DNA from: SAR116 cluster bacterium AG-426-I14 | GTDB lineage: Bacteria; Pseudomonadota; Alphaproteobacteria; Puniceispirillales; Marisalimonadaceae | Length of the DNA: 64,000 bases | Direction: 5' to 3' | Assembly: GCA_003210055.1 (NCBI GenBank) | Contig: QCNS01000004.1 | Location: forward strand, 1 to 64,000 | Shown: in pieces, positions 35,756 to 45,239 of the stretch | Layout of the letters: every line of letters starts with the position of its first letter | How positions within the stretch are numbered: the stretch's first letter is position 1 | Program-made: the position numbers and the translations under genes | The notes under the pieces: model-generated | The model's database searches: none | The model's input: only the letters and a program-made list of their open reading frames with translations | What the model was told of the DNA's origin: nothing

Positions 35756-37591
35756 TTATAGGTAAGGTTTTATGAAATGACCCTCTTCGATTTTAATCAA
35801 ATCAACTTTTTCTGGTTCATAGCTCATTGGTTTAAGTGCACTTGGAATTTCATCAGTCATTATATTAAGTTCTCTTTTCCTTAAATTTGGATCAGCTACT
35901 GGTACAGCCTTCATTAATTTTTTAGTATAAGGATGCTGAGGGTTTTCAAAAACCTGGCCTCTTGATCCAAGTTCAACAATTTCTCCTAAATACATAACAG
36001 CAACTCGATGGCAAACTCTCTCAATCACAGCCATATCATGGCTAATAAATAAGTAAGAAAGACCATACTCTTCTTGAAGTTCCATCATAAGGTTGACAAC
36101 TTGTGCCTGTATAGACACGTCTAATGCTGAAACAGCTTCGTCAGCAATAATTATTTTTGGACTCAAAGATAATGCTCTTGCTATTCCTATTCTCTGTCTT
36201 TGTCCTCCTGAAAATTCGTGAGGATAATTATTTATTTGAAATTCACTTAAACCAACTCTCTCAAAAATTTTAATTAACCTTTCTTGTAATTCTTCCTCTT
36301 TACAAACTTTGTGTAAGCGCATTCCTTCAGAAACTATTTTACCTGCAGTTAACCTTGGATTGAGTGATGAATAGGGGTCTTGAAAAACTATTTGAACATC
36401 TTTTCTAATTGAAAACATTTCATTTTTAGATAGTGAAATAATTTCTTTTCCTCTAATTTTTATTTTTCCAGAAGTAGGCTCTACTAATCGGACTATAGAT
36501 TTTCCAAGTGTCGATTTTCCACACCCACTTTCACCTACTATGCCCAAGGTTTCGCCTTCTTGAAGTGACAAACCTACTCCCTCAACCGCATGCACTTTAC
36601 CTTTTTTAAACCCGAATCCTGATTTGATATAAAATCTTGTGGTTAAATTTTCTACTTCTAAAATAGGAGGATCTGTTTTTTTTACATTGTCTTTCACATT
36701 AATTAATTCATTTTTTTTTGTAGAAACAACATCATCTCCTTCTGCTCTTTTAACGTCTATATTAGAAAACTTTGCAGGAAGAGGCCTTCCTTTCATACTT
36801 CCTAATTTTGGTACAACTGATAGTAATGCTTTTGTATATGGGTGTTTAGGATTATGAAATATTTCACTTACTGTACCCTCTTCAACTTTTTCACCTCTCA
36901 ACATAACTATAACTCTATCAGCAATTTCAGCAACTACACCCATGTCATGAGTAATAAATACTACTGACATTCCAATATCCATTTGAAGTTTTTTTATTAG
37001 ATCTAGTATTTGTGCCTGTATGGTGACGTCTAATGCTGTAGTTGGTTCATCAGCTATAAGAATAGTAGGATCACACACCAAAGCCATTGCAATCATGACT
37101 CTTTGACGCATTCCACCTGACATTTCATGCGGATAACCATTTAACCATCTTTTAGAGTCTGGAATCTGAACTAAATCTAGAATTTTTTTTGCTTTTTCGT
37201 AACTTTCTTTTTTTGATAAATTATAATGTCTTTCAAGAACTTCTGAAATTTGTTTTCCAATAGTCATTAGTGGATTTAGAGAAGTCATAGGTTCTTGAAA
37301 GATCATTGATATTTTTTTTCCTCTTATATCCCTTATTTCTCTGTCTGAAGAATCAACAATATTTGCACCCTGAAAATTTATTGAACCAGATGTAATTTTC
37401 CCTGGAGGATCAGGAATTAATTTTAAAATAGAGAGAGCACTTACAGACTTTCCAGAACCAGACTCTCCAACAATTGCCAATGTTTCACCTTTATTAACAT
37501 GCCAAGATACATTACTAACAGCTTTAGTGATTTTACCTCTTACATTAAATTCAACACTTAAATTTTTAACTTCTAATGCAACATTATTCAT
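35756..37591 (-). CDS. Fused oligopeptide-type ABC transporter ATPase (DppD-DppF, GsiA-like)
   Basis: The 611-residue protein holds two ABC ATPase domains in one chain. Domain one has Walker A GESGSGKS (42-49) and signature MSGGMRQR. Domain two begins near residue 305 and has GESGCGKST and FSGGQRQR. Both have the C-terminal HPYTKALL or HPYTKKLM motif of peptide/nickel-type transporters. It powers the DppABC-like components of the same operon. Its start overlaps the stop of the preceding sulfatase gene by four bases, so transporter and sulfatase are made together. The ligand is unknown. Confidence 0.92.
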   Translation of the reverse strand: MNNVALEVKNLSVEFNVRGKITKAVSNVSWHVNKGETLAIVGESGSGKSVSALSILKLIPDPPGKITSGSINFQGANIVDSSDREIRDIRGKKISMIFQEPMTSLNPLMTIGKQISEVLERHYNLSKKESYEKAKKILDLVQIPDSKRWLNGYPHEMSGGMRQRVMIAMALVCDPTILIADEPTTALDVTIQAQILDLIKKLQMDIGMSVVFITHDMGVVAEIADRVIVMLRGEKVEEGTVSEIFHNPKHPYTKALLSVVPKLGSMKGRPLPAKFSNIDVKRAEGDDVVSTKKNELINVKDNVKKTDPPILEVENLTTRFYIKSGFGFKKGKVHAVEGVGLSLQEGETLGIVGESGCGKSTLGKSIVRLVEPTSGKIKIRGKEIISLSKNEMFSIRKDVQIVFQDPYSSLNPRLTAGKIVSEGMRLHKVCKEEELQERLIKIFERVGLSEFQINNYPHEFSGGQRQRIGIARALSLSPKIIIADEAVSALDVSIQAQVVNLMMELQEEYGLSYLFISHDMAVIERVCHRVAVMYLGEIVELGSRGQVFENPQHPYTKKLMKAVPVADPNLRKRELNIMTDEIPSALKPMSYEPEKVDLIKIEEGHFIKPYL

Positions 37592-39123
37592 GACATTGCA
37601 ACTTGATCTATCTGAGGAAGAGCGTCGTTTGGTCTACTTTTTATCATATCCATTAATTCTTTTTGAATTTTAGAATATCCAGGATCGTTGTATACATTAT
37701 CCATTTCACCAGGATCCTCTGATAAAATATACATCTCACCAGTATCAGAAATTTCTTCATAAATAAGTTTTGCATCCCTAGTTCTAGCCACTCTTAAATT
37801 TAATTCTAAACCTGTTCTTGAACTTCTCAAATCCCATTCATTAAATGCAAAATCTCTTCTTTCTTTGTCTCTCATTATTCCCATTAAACTCTTTCCATTC
37901 AATTCCATTGGTTTAGAGATTTTAGAATAATCATAAAAAGTTGCAGGAATATCTAATGTTGAAACAGGATCCTCTACCACAAGATTCTTTGGAATATTAG
38001 GACCTTTCATTATACAACCAACCCTTAACAAACTTTCATAAATAATTGGTCCTTTTAATAAAAGTCCATGGTCTCCTAACCAATCACCATGATCAGCTGT
38101 ATAAACAACGAGAGTATTCTCAGCTATACCCGCTTCATTTAAAGCTGTCATTATTCTTCCAACATTATGATCAATAAGAGAAATCATTCCATAATAATTA
38201 GCTATTAAATGACGTAATTTTTTTTCCTCAGGAGGAAAAATTCTTGACCATTTTGCTCTATGTTTTACTAGACCTTCATCTGGCATATTTGGTTTGCCTT
38301 CAAAACTTTGTTTATGCCACCATGGTCTTCTATGAAAATCTCTTTCAGGGTTTTCTGGCAAGTCAACCTCATCTGGATGATACATATAACACCAAGGTTC
38401 TGGACAATTAAATGGTGTATGAGGATCTGGAAAAGATGACCATAATACAAATGGATTATCCTTATTTTTTTCTATAAATCTTATAGTTTGATTCCCTACC
38501 CATGTTGAATTATGAAAAGCGACAGGCAATCCAGAATTCCAAGTTTGAGGTATATTTAAATCTGGTGGTAACCTTGTCCCATATTGCTCACTTCTTTTTG
38601 CCCCCATACCTCCTGCATGAAGCCATCTTTCATAATGATGAACATCTGGTGGAGCTGGAATAGCTCCATCTAAACCTGCGTAATGTCCCCCAACCATAGT
38701 TTCGACATGATCAAATCCCATATAAGGTCCATACCAGTCTGGACCAAGTTTTGATAAACTAAATCTACATTCAGGTGTTCCGGTTGGCTCATAAGTTTTG
38801 TTACTAGAAAAATGTAATTTTCCTACAAAGCCACTTTTATAACCATTATTAGCAAAGGTTCTGCCAAATCCTTTTTCGCCAATATCAGGATTTAAGTCTA
38901 TACCATTATCACTTACACCATGTGTTCTTGGTAACAATCCCGTTAGCATTGAGCTTCTCGCTGGCATACAAACTGTATTTGGAGTTATACAGTTTTTGAA
39001 TCTTGTTCCTTCTGAAGCCAATTCATCTAAATGAGGAGTTCTTACTTTACGTTTTTCAAAACCATAACAATCACCTCTTTGCTGATCTGATGTTATAAAT
39101 AAAATGTTATGTGGTTTTTTCAT
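37588..39123 (-). CDS. Type I sulfatase, cytoplasmic, formylglycine-dependent
   Basis: The ATG at 39123 is chosen because AAGGAG lies five bases upstream; the GTG at 39129 overlaps that site. The protein has 511 residues. It starts MKKPHNILFITSDQQRGDC, carries the formylglycine motif C-M-P-A-R with Cys52, and has the second metal block YTADHGDWLGDHG. There is no signal peptide. The gene lies inside the transporter operon: nine bases after the permease gene and overlapping the ATPase gene. This is the strongest positional evidence that the imported ligand is a sulfate ester. Confidence 0.9.
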   Translation of the reverse strand: MKKPHNILFITSDQQRGDCYGFEKRKVRTPHLDELASEGTRFKNCITPNTVCMPARSSMLTGLLPRTHGVSDNGIDLNPDIGEKGFGRTFANNGYKSGFVGKLHFSSNKTYEPTGTPECRFSLSKLGPDWYGPYMGFDHVETMVGGHYAGLDGAIPAPPDVHHYERWLHAGGMGAKRSEQYGTRLPPDLNIPQTWNSGLPVAFHNSTWVGNQTIRFIEKNKDNPFVLWSSFPDPHTPFNCPEPWCYMYHPDEVDLPENPERDFHRRPWWHKQSFEGKPNMPDEGLVKHRAKWSRIFPPEEKKLRHLIANYYGMISLIDHNVGRIMTALNEAGIAENTLVVYTADHGDWLGDHGLLLKGPIIYESLLRVGCIMKGPNIPKNLVVEDPVSTLDIPATFYDYSKISKPMELNGKSLMGIMRDKERRDFAFNEWDLRSSRTGLELNLRVARTRDAKLIYEEISDTGEMYILSEDPGEMDNVYNDPGYSKIQKELMDMIKSRPNDALPQIDQVAMS

Positions 39124-39132
39124 ATTCACTCC

Positions 39133-40041
39133 TTATGTAGAAACTTTATCTTTTGGATCTAAATGATCTCTTACCCCATCTCCCAAAAGATTAAAAGCGA
39201 TCATAGTTAGAAATAAAAATATCCCTGGTGAAACTGAAACCCAGGGTGCAAAAGTTAAAAACTCATTCCCTTTTGCTATCATAGTTCCCCAACTTGGTGT
39301 TGGCTCTTGTATACCCAAGCCAAGAAAACTTAATGTTGATTCCATCAAAATAACATTTCCTATTAAAACAGTAGATAGTACAATTATAGGGCCTATACAA
39401 TTAGGTAAAATATGTAAGAAAACTATTCTGATATGACTCATTCCCAAAGCATGACAAGCCGAAATATAGTCTAATTCCTTAATAGATAAGACAACTCCCC
39501 TTGTAACCCTCGCAAATTGAATAATTCTTCGAATAGATAACGCAAGTACTAAATAAATTGGACTGGGTCCTAATATCGCCACCATAGCTAATGCTAATAT
39601 CACTCCAGGGATCGACATAAACACATCAACTATTCTCATAATTATTTCATCAACAATTCCCACAAAATATCCTGAAATAGCACCCAAAGTGACTCCTGTG
39701 ACTAATCCAAAAATAATAGTTGTCAAAGCTAATGATAATGAAGTAGTTGTACCGTGTAAAACTCTAGAAAAAATATCTCTACCTGTAGTATCCGTTCCCA
39801 TGAAATGTTCAAGGCTTGGGGGAGCTAAAGCATTTAATGGGTTAACTTGATCAAACTGGTGAGGTGACAATAATGGAGCAAATATTGCAATAAAAATTAA
39901 TAGCATTACTAATGAAAAACTAAAAATATTTAATTTTTTTCCAAAAAAATTTTTTAAACTTTCAAGAAATTCATCCCAAGATTTTCTATATAATAAATCA
40001 GATTCATTTTTTTTATTTTTAGTCTTGAAGTCAGCTTTCAT
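39133..40041 (-). CDS. ABC transporter permease, DppC-like
   Basis: The 302-residue inner-membrane protein has a hydrophilic N-terminal stretch, a first helix near residue 40 and the DppC/OppC core, with GTDTTGRDIFSRVLHGTTTSL and the EAA loop ISACHALGMSHIRIVFLHILPN. It forms the channel with the DppB-like protein, whose gene overlaps its start by four bases (ATGA). A sulfatase follows after nine bases. Family membership with peptide/nickel transporters is secure; the ligand is not. Confidence 0.91.
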   Translation of the reverse strand: MKADFKTKNKKNESDLLYRKSWDEFLESLKNFFGKKLNIFSFSLVMLLIFIAIFAPLLSPHQFDQVNPLNALAPPSLEHFMGTDTTGRDIFSRVLHGTTTSLSLALTTIIFGLVTGVTLGAISGYFVGIVDEIIMRIVDVFMSIPGVILALAMVAILGPSPIYLVLALSIRRIIQFARVTRGVVLSIKELDYISACHALGMSHIRIVFLHILPNCIGPIIVLSTVLIGNVILMESTLSFLGLGIQEPTPSWGTMIAKGNEFLTFAPWVSVSPGIFLFLTMIAFNLLGDGVRDHLDPKDKVST

Positions 40042-40985
40042 AACCTGATCCTTGGATCTATTAAGAGATAAATCATGTCTACTAATAAGTTAATTACTGC
40101 AAATGATACTCCAATTACAAGTATAGCACATTGCATTACTAGAATATCCTTATCATGAATTGCAGTAATCAAAAGCTCTCCCATACCTCTTATTGTAAAA
40201 ATCACTTCAATAGCTACTGCACCACCTACAAGATTTCCTGTTTGAAAACCTATCACTGTGACAACCGGATTTATTGCATTTCTTAATGCATGAACAAAAA
40301 AGATTCTTTTCCTAAAAAGGCCTTTCGAAGTTGCTGTCCTAATCATATCATGAGAGAGAACTTCAAGCATGCTTGACCTTGTCATTCTAGCTATAAGAGC
40401 TGCAGGGTGAAGAGCTATAGATGCAACAGGAAGAACCAATGCCTTGGGACCAAATTCTTCTACAACCCCACCAATTGGAAACCAATCTAATGTGTAAGCA
40501 AAAACTAAAATTAATATTAAAGCAAACCAAAAAACTGGTGTACTAACTCCAATTATCGAAATTAATCTTGCTATTAGGTCTCCAATGGTTCCCTGATAAA
40601 TAGCTGAAATCATCCCAATAGAAACACCCACTATGATAGCGGTTAACATTGTAAAGCCAAGTAAATACAAAGTATTTGGTAAAGCCTCTATAACTGCATC
40701 CATAACTACATAATCATTAACATAAGACCTTCCAAAATCTCCTTGAAGGGCATTCCAAATCCAATTAAAATATTGTACCAAGATAGGCTTGTCCAAGCCC
40801 AGCTCTTTTCTAACTCGCTCTACTTCTTCAGGATCAACTCCAGAATAACCTTCCAAATCAACTCCTAGAGCAGCATATGCTGGATCCCCAGGCGTAGCGT
40901 GACCTAATATAAATGCAAATGTTGCAATACCTAATACCGTTGGTAAAAAAGTAATAAGTCTTCTTAGTAAAATTTTTAAAAACAT
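40038..40985 (-). CDS. ABC transporter permease, DppB-like
   Basis: The 315-residue protein has the DppB signature. The N-terminus is LLRRLITFLPTVLGIATFAF, the GDPA motif and an extracytoplasmic loop VERVRKELGLDKPILVQYFN are present, and the C-terminal EAA region reads RTATSKGLFRKRIFFVHALRN. It pairs with the DppC-like permease. A strong 12-bp stem hairpin lies in the 48 bases between this gene and the binding-protein gene upstream and probably lowers permease expression relative to the binding protein. Confidence 0.91.
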   Translation of the reverse strand: MFLKILLRRLITFLPTVLGIATFAFILGHATPGDPAYAALGVDLEGYSGVDPEEVERVRKELGLDKPILVQYFNWIWNALQGDFGRSYVNDYVVMDAVIEALPNTLYLLGFTMLTAIIVGVSIGMISAIYQGTIGDLIARLISIIGVSTPVFWFALILILVFAYTLDWFPIGGVVEEFGPKALVLPVASIALHPAALIARMTRSSMLEVLSHDMIRTATSKGLFRKRIFFVHALRNAINPVVTVIGFQTGNLVGGAVAIEVIFTIRGMGELLITAIHDKDILVMQCAILVIGVSFAVINLLVDMIYLLIDPRIRL

Positions 40986-40994
40986 AAAAACTCG

Positions 40995-41025
40995 AAAAAT
41001 TACCCCACTTAAAAAGTGGGGTAAT
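40995..41025 (-). terminator. Strong hairpin with T-run after the DppA-like gene
   Basis: ATTACCCCACTT at 40999-41010 and AAGTGGGGTAAT at 41014-41025 are perfect reverse complements with a three-base loop. On the minus strand the stem is followed by five T. It has the full form of an intrinsic terminator but is inside an operon, so partial termination between binding protein and permeases is likely. Confidence 0.8.
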
Positions 41026-41033
41026 ATGAAATA

Positions 41034-42611
41034 TTATTTATCTAACCAAACTTTTCTCAGGTCTTCCATCCCTTTCAATCTTCCGGTTTTAAAGTTTTTA
41101 ACCCAAGGATTTCTAACTGTTCTATGATTTCTCCAATTTGCAAATGCTACTGGAACATCATCAAATATTATTTTTTGAAGTTTGATCAAAGATGGCTTGG
41201 CAACAGCAGGATCATTTGTTTTAACTATTTCGTTTAAAAGCTTTTCTGCCTCAGGATTCTGATAACCCCCTTTTTTATTATAATTACTAGGATTATTTGA
41301 ACCACCACTATGGTACATATTCCAAGTAAATTCTTGTATAGTTGGACCTCCAAGCATTTGCCATAGAGCAAGTTCATATTTTCCAGTATACATCTGTTTT
41401 AACAAAGCACCCATTTTTGTTTTTACAATTGCTAAATCAATACCAACTGTTTTTAATTGCGCTTGAATTAAAACAGCTCTTTGAACATGAGCTCCACCTG
41501 TACCATGAAGCATCTTAAGTTTTAACTTTTTACCTCCTGGACCGTAACCTTCTTCTTTCAGAAGTTGTTTCGCTTTAGATGTATTTTGTCTGATTTTTGA
41601 CAAATCATCCGTCTTAATAAAAGCAGGATGCCATGGTGGGAAAATACTATCAACTTCTTCACCTGCTCCTCTATAGACATTATCAATCAACTCTTTACCA
41701 TTAATTGCATATTGAATAGCCTGTCTAATTTTTTTCTTTTTAAGAATAGGGTTTTTTGTATTCATTGGTATGAGTGTAAAAGTTGATGCCTTTCCCTCCT
41801 GTAAAATCAAATTGCTTCCTTTGAATTGAGGAAACTGAGATTCTGGGAAAGTATTGATAGTATCTAGTTCACCTTTTTTTAATTTTAATATTCTTACACT
41901 TCCTGAAGAAATTAGTTTTGCTTTAAACCCTCCTAAACAAGGTAAGCCTTTACGGTAGTAATTCGGATTTCTATCAAGATGTAAATGATCTTTTGCCTTA
42001 AAGCTTTTCATCACAAATGGGCCAGTACCTACAGCTACTTTTGTTCCATAGTCTCTTCCAGCATTTTTAACTGCTGTTGGAGAAGCTACTCTCAGTGAAG
42101 CGGCTACATCCCATAAAAATGTTGGCCATTCACCGTTAGGAACAAATTTAATTTTATGAGTATCAATTATCTCATAATTTTTTAAAAACTTTTTCCACAT
42201 ACCTGAATAAGGTGAAGCAATTTTTCCTGATTTCAAACGGTCAACATTAAATGCAACAGCTTTTGCATTAAAATCTGTTCCATCATGAAACTTTACACCT
42301 TTTCTTAAATTAAAAGTGTAAGACCCATCACTGCCTTTTTTTGGAACTTCAGTTGCTAATCCGGGTGCTACTCCTAAGTCATAAGTCATATCTAATAGAC
42401 TATCGTATATCAAAAAAGAATAATATACTGGATTAGCTCTTACACCTGCATCCATAGAGGGATAAGCTAAATCTACTGTTCTAAACACCCCTCCTTTTTT
42501 TGGGCATTTAAATTCAGCAAATGCCGAAGAAATACTAAAAATAATAGTTAATATTCCTATAGAGAAAATCATATATATATATGATTTAATTTTGTTAATT
42601 AAACTTAACAT
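41034..42611 (-). CDS. ABC transporter substrate-binding protein, family 5 (DppA/OppA-like)
   Basis: The 525-residue protein starts with a charged stub and a hydrophobic signal segment ending near SSAFA, around residue 32. The mature part shows family 5 landmarks: YDSLLDMTYDLGVAPGLATEVP, the YTFNLRKGVKFHDGTDFNAKAV block and VGTGPFVMKSF. It binds the ligand in the periplasm for the DppBCDF-like transporter. It lies 13 bases after a sulfatase gene and begins the transporter part of the operon. Family 5 proteins bind peptides but also opines, nickel and oligosaccharides, so a sulfated compound is compatible. Confidence 0.91.
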   Translation of the reverse strand: MLSLINKIKSYIYMIFSIGILTIIFSISSAFAEFKCPKKGGVFRTVDLAYPSMDAGVRANPVYYSFLIYDSLLDMTYDLGVAPGLATEVPKKGSDGSYTFNLRKGVKFHDGTDFNAKAVAFNVDRLKSGKIASPYSGMWKKFLKNYEIIDTHKIKFVPNGEWPTFLWDVAASLRVASPTAVKNAGRDYGTKVAVGTGPFVMKSFKAKDHLHLDRNPNYYRKGLPCLGGFKAKLISSGSVRILKLKKGELDTINTFPESQFPQFKGSNLILQEGKASTFTLIPMNTKNPILKKKKIRQAIQYAINGKELIDNVYRGAGEEVDSIFPPWHPAFIKTDDLSKIRQNTSKAKQLLKEEGYGPGGKKLKLKMLHGTGGAHVQRAVLIQAQLKTVGIDLAIVKTKMGALLKQMYTGKYELALWQMLGGPTIQEFTWNMYHSGGSNNPSNYNKKGGYQNPEAEKLLNEIVKTNDPAVAKPSLIKLQKIIFDDVPVAFANWRNHRTVRNPWVKNFKTGRLKGMEDLRKVWLDK

Positions 42612-42624
42612 TTCTGCCTCCTTT

Positions 42625-44106
42625 TTAAAATCTTCCTTTTCTTTGAACTCCAGCCGAGCTAGTATTCATTACTGCGTCGATGTGAGAATGCATTAATTTT
42701 AATTTCTTATTAGAGTCAATTCCATTATCCCATAGGTCATTGAACTCCCCAGGATCTTTTTCTAGATCATAAATTTCACCAAAACCTAGCCCATGATATA
42801 TGATGGTTTTATATCTTCCATCAAATGTCATTGTTGCGTGAGTATCACGCACTATACGAGGAGATCCAAGTGAGTCATTAAATTCTGATACGACAATCTT
42901 TTTGTGTTTATCAATATCTTTTCCATTACACATTTTGGAAAAAAGAGATTGGCCTTGCATATAATAAGGTCGATCTATTCCAGCAGCTTCGAGGATTGTA
43001 GGCGCTAAATCAACTAATTCTACTAGTGCTGAACTAACAACATCTTTTTTGATCTTTCCAGGCCAAGAAAATATTAAAGGAACGTGAACTAATCCTTCAA
43101 AAAAACGACTACCTTTATATATCAAACCATGATCACCTAACATTTCACCATGGTCACTATGAAAAATAATTAAAGTATTTTCTAGTTGGTTTATTTCTTT
43201 TAGATAATTTACAAGTCTACCAAAATGCTTGTCGAGGAGTTCAATCATAGCATAGTAATGAGCTTGAACTACTTTCCCATTAAATGTTTCAGGTGGCCAG
43301 TTTCCAGGGTTTTTATATCCACCTTCTTTTGGTGGAAGTGGGTTTTTACCACTTGGATTTACTGCTTCAGTGGCTTGTTGGCATACTTCTCTAAATTTTC
43401 TCTGCCGCTCAATATCGTTTAATTCAAAAAGAGGACCCGGTAAATCATTTGGATTATACTTTTCTCTATATTCTTTTGGGGGATCAAAAGGAGGATGGGG
43501 ATCAAATGGATTAATTGATAACATCCACGGACCTCCTCTTTTTTTTTCAATAAATCTTATAGCCATATCTGTGCACCAAGTAGTCTGGTGAAACTCCTCA
43601 GGAACTCCATCGCAGCAAAAATTGTTTACTGGTTCAAATAGTTTTTTTAAATCTTGTTTTTTTTCTTCTACAATCCATCTCTTATAATCATCTGTTTCTG
43701 GGTTAAGTTTTGGAGTAGAATCGTGACTATAATAAAAAGTATCATATCCATCATTAGTTCTTTTTTCTACGCCACCCTCGGCACTAGCTAAATGTAGTTT
43801 TCCTATTAATCCACATTTATAACCTGCATCATTTAAAATCTTAGTTACTAACACTTCATGGTCTGGAAAATACTCAGCTCCGTTTCTATGGGCATGAGTT
43901 GAAGCTGGATATCTGCCAGTTAAAAAAGAAGCCCTACTTGGTGTGCAAATAGGACTTTGAACATAGGCATTTTTAAAAGCAAAACCATTTTCCATAAATT
44001 TATTTAAATTAGGCGTATTTATATACTTATTTCCAAGAGCGTTTATGGTATCGTAACGTTGTTGATCCGTACAATACCATAAAATATTTGGTAATTTAGA
44101 GGTCAT
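42625..44106 (-). CDS. Type I sulfatase, cytoplasmic, first gene of the sulfatase operon
   Basis: The ATG at 44106 is preceded by AAGGA six bases upstream and begins MTSKLPNILWYCTDQQRYD; a TTG at 44121 overlaps that site and is rejected. The 493-residue protein has the formylglycine motif C-T-P-S-R with Cys54 and the second metal block FHSDHGEMLGDHG. No signal peptide is present. It is the promoter-proximal gene of the minus-strand operon and is divergent from the LysR regulator across 182 bases. The C-T-P-S-R version of the motif differs from the C-x-P-A-R of the other three sulfatases here. Confidence 0.9.
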   Translation of the reverse strand: MTSKLPNILWYCTDQQRYDTINALGNKYINTPNLNKFMENGFAFKNAYVQSPICTPSRASFLTGRYPASTHAHRNGAEYFPDHEVLVTKILNDAGYKCGLIGKLHLASAEGGVEKRTNDGYDTFYYSHDSTPKLNPETDDYKRWIVEEKKQDLKKLFEPVNNFCCDGVPEEFHQTTWCTDMAIRFIEKKRGGPWMLSINPFDPHPPFDPPKEYREKYNPNDLPGPLFELNDIERQRKFREVCQQATEAVNPSGKNPLPPKEGGYKNPGNWPPETFNGKVVQAHYYAMIELLDKHFGRLVNYLKEINQLENTLIIFHSDHGEMLGDHGLIYKGSRFFEGLVHVPLIFSWPGKIKKDVVSSALVELVDLAPTILEAAGIDRPYYMQGQSLFSKMCNGKDIDKHKKIVVSEFNDSLGSPRIVRDTHATMTFDGRYKTIIYHGLGFGEIYDLEKDPGEFNDLWDNGIDSNKKLKLMHSHIDAVMNTSSAGVQRKGRF

Positions 44107-44174
44107 AAAATTCCTTTTCAATTAAATTTTTTCAATTAAATAATGTAAAAACAAATATTATTTTTTTAATCTGT

Positions 44175-44191
44175 TATAACTTTTAGTTATA
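44175..44191. promoter_or_regulatory. Likely LysR operator in the sulfatase/lysR divergent region
   Basis: TATAAC at 44175-44180 and GTTATA at 44186-44191 form an inverted repeat with a five-base spacer. It fits the T-N11-A core expected for LysR-type regulators. It lies 97 bases before the LysR gene and 68 bases before the sulfatase start. A direct repeat TTTTCAATTAAA at 44115-44126 and 44129-44140 lies between it and the sulfatase gene. Confidence 0.5.
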
Positions 44192-44288
44192 CAAATGTTT
44201 AATTTATTATAATAAGTTTATATTAATATTTATTTTTCTAAAAAAAATAGTTATGTTTAATATTAGTTAACTTATTAAGTATTTTTAA

Positions 44289-45239
44289 ATGATAAAAACT
44301 AGACAAATGCAGTATTTTATTTCTGTTGTAGAAAATAAAAGTTTTAACATAGCATCTGATAAATTAAATATTTCCCAACCAGCAATCAGTAAGGCAATTA
44401 GTGATTTGGAAGATATTTTAAATGTAAAATTAATTGATAGACTTCCTAAAGGTGTTGTTCCAACAGAATTTGGCAAAGTATTAGAGAAATATTCTCATCT
44501 AGTTTTAAATGATCTGTCAAAGGTTGAAAAAGAAATTCTATCATTAAAAAATGGAACAATTGGAGATGTTAGTATTGGGGTGGCTTTCAGTCCAAGAATT
44601 CATTTAGTACCTTTGGCAACTATAAATTTGCAAAAAAAATTTCCAAAAATAAATTTAAAAATTCTTGCTGGTCAACGAATGGAACTTCTTTCAAACCTAA
44701 TGAAAGGAAATATTGATTTGTTTGTGTCTGCGATTGTACCAGATGATATATTGTTTTTAGAAGAAGCAGATGAAAACACTTTTAAATACTTGTCTCTATA
44801 CAAAGACACACAATATATCGTTACTAGATATGATCATCCACTTCAAAGTAAAAAAGATTTAAAATTATCAGATACATTGAATTATAATTGGATTCTTCCA
44901 GAGCATGAAAAAACAATAAGATTATATGATTTGCATGAACAATTTTTAAAAAATAATTTAGAAATACCAAAACCAAAAATAATTCATAATTCAGGAAATT
45001 TTGCATTACAAGTTATTAAAAATAGCAATTATATTGGCGTACATCCAAAACAAATGATTGAAACACAAAAAGATGGTTTATTAAAAATTTTAAATGTTAA
45101 AGGAATAACTATGGAGCCTATATATGGAATTACTTATCTGAGAAATAAACCTCTTAGAACATCTTGTCAGCTTATAATTGAAGAGTTATCCAAAGTGAGT
45201 AATAAGATGATCAATCAAGGTTTAATAAAAAAAATATAA
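44289..45239 (+). CDS. LysR-family transcriptional regulator
   Basis: The 316-residue protein has the N-terminal LysR helix-turn-helix, MIKTRQMQYFISVVENKSF then ASDKLNISQPAISKAISDLE (about residues 1-65), and a periplasmic-binding-protein-like effector domain after residue 90. It is divergent from the sulfatase operon and its stop codon overlaps the start of the AbrB-like membrane gene. By position it should control the sulfatase/ABC/UxaA operon in response to a pathway compound. LysR proteins usually repress their own gene and activate the divergent one when a ligand is bound. Confidence 0.9.
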   Translation: MIKTRQMQYFISVVENKSFNIASDKLNISQPAISKAISDLEDILNVKLIDRLPKGVVPTEFGKVLEKYSHLVLNDLSKVEKEILSLKNGTIGDVSIGVAFSPRIHLVPLATINLQKKFPKINLKILAGQRMELLSNLMKGNIDLFVSAIVPDDILFLEEADENTFKYLSLYKDTQYIVTRYDHPLQSKKDLKLSDTLNYNWILPEHEKTIRLYDLHEQFLKNNLEIPKPKIIHNSGNFALQVIKNSNYIGVHPKQMIETQKDGLLKILNVKGITMEPIYGITYLRNKPLRTSCQLIIEELSKVSNKMINQGLIKKI

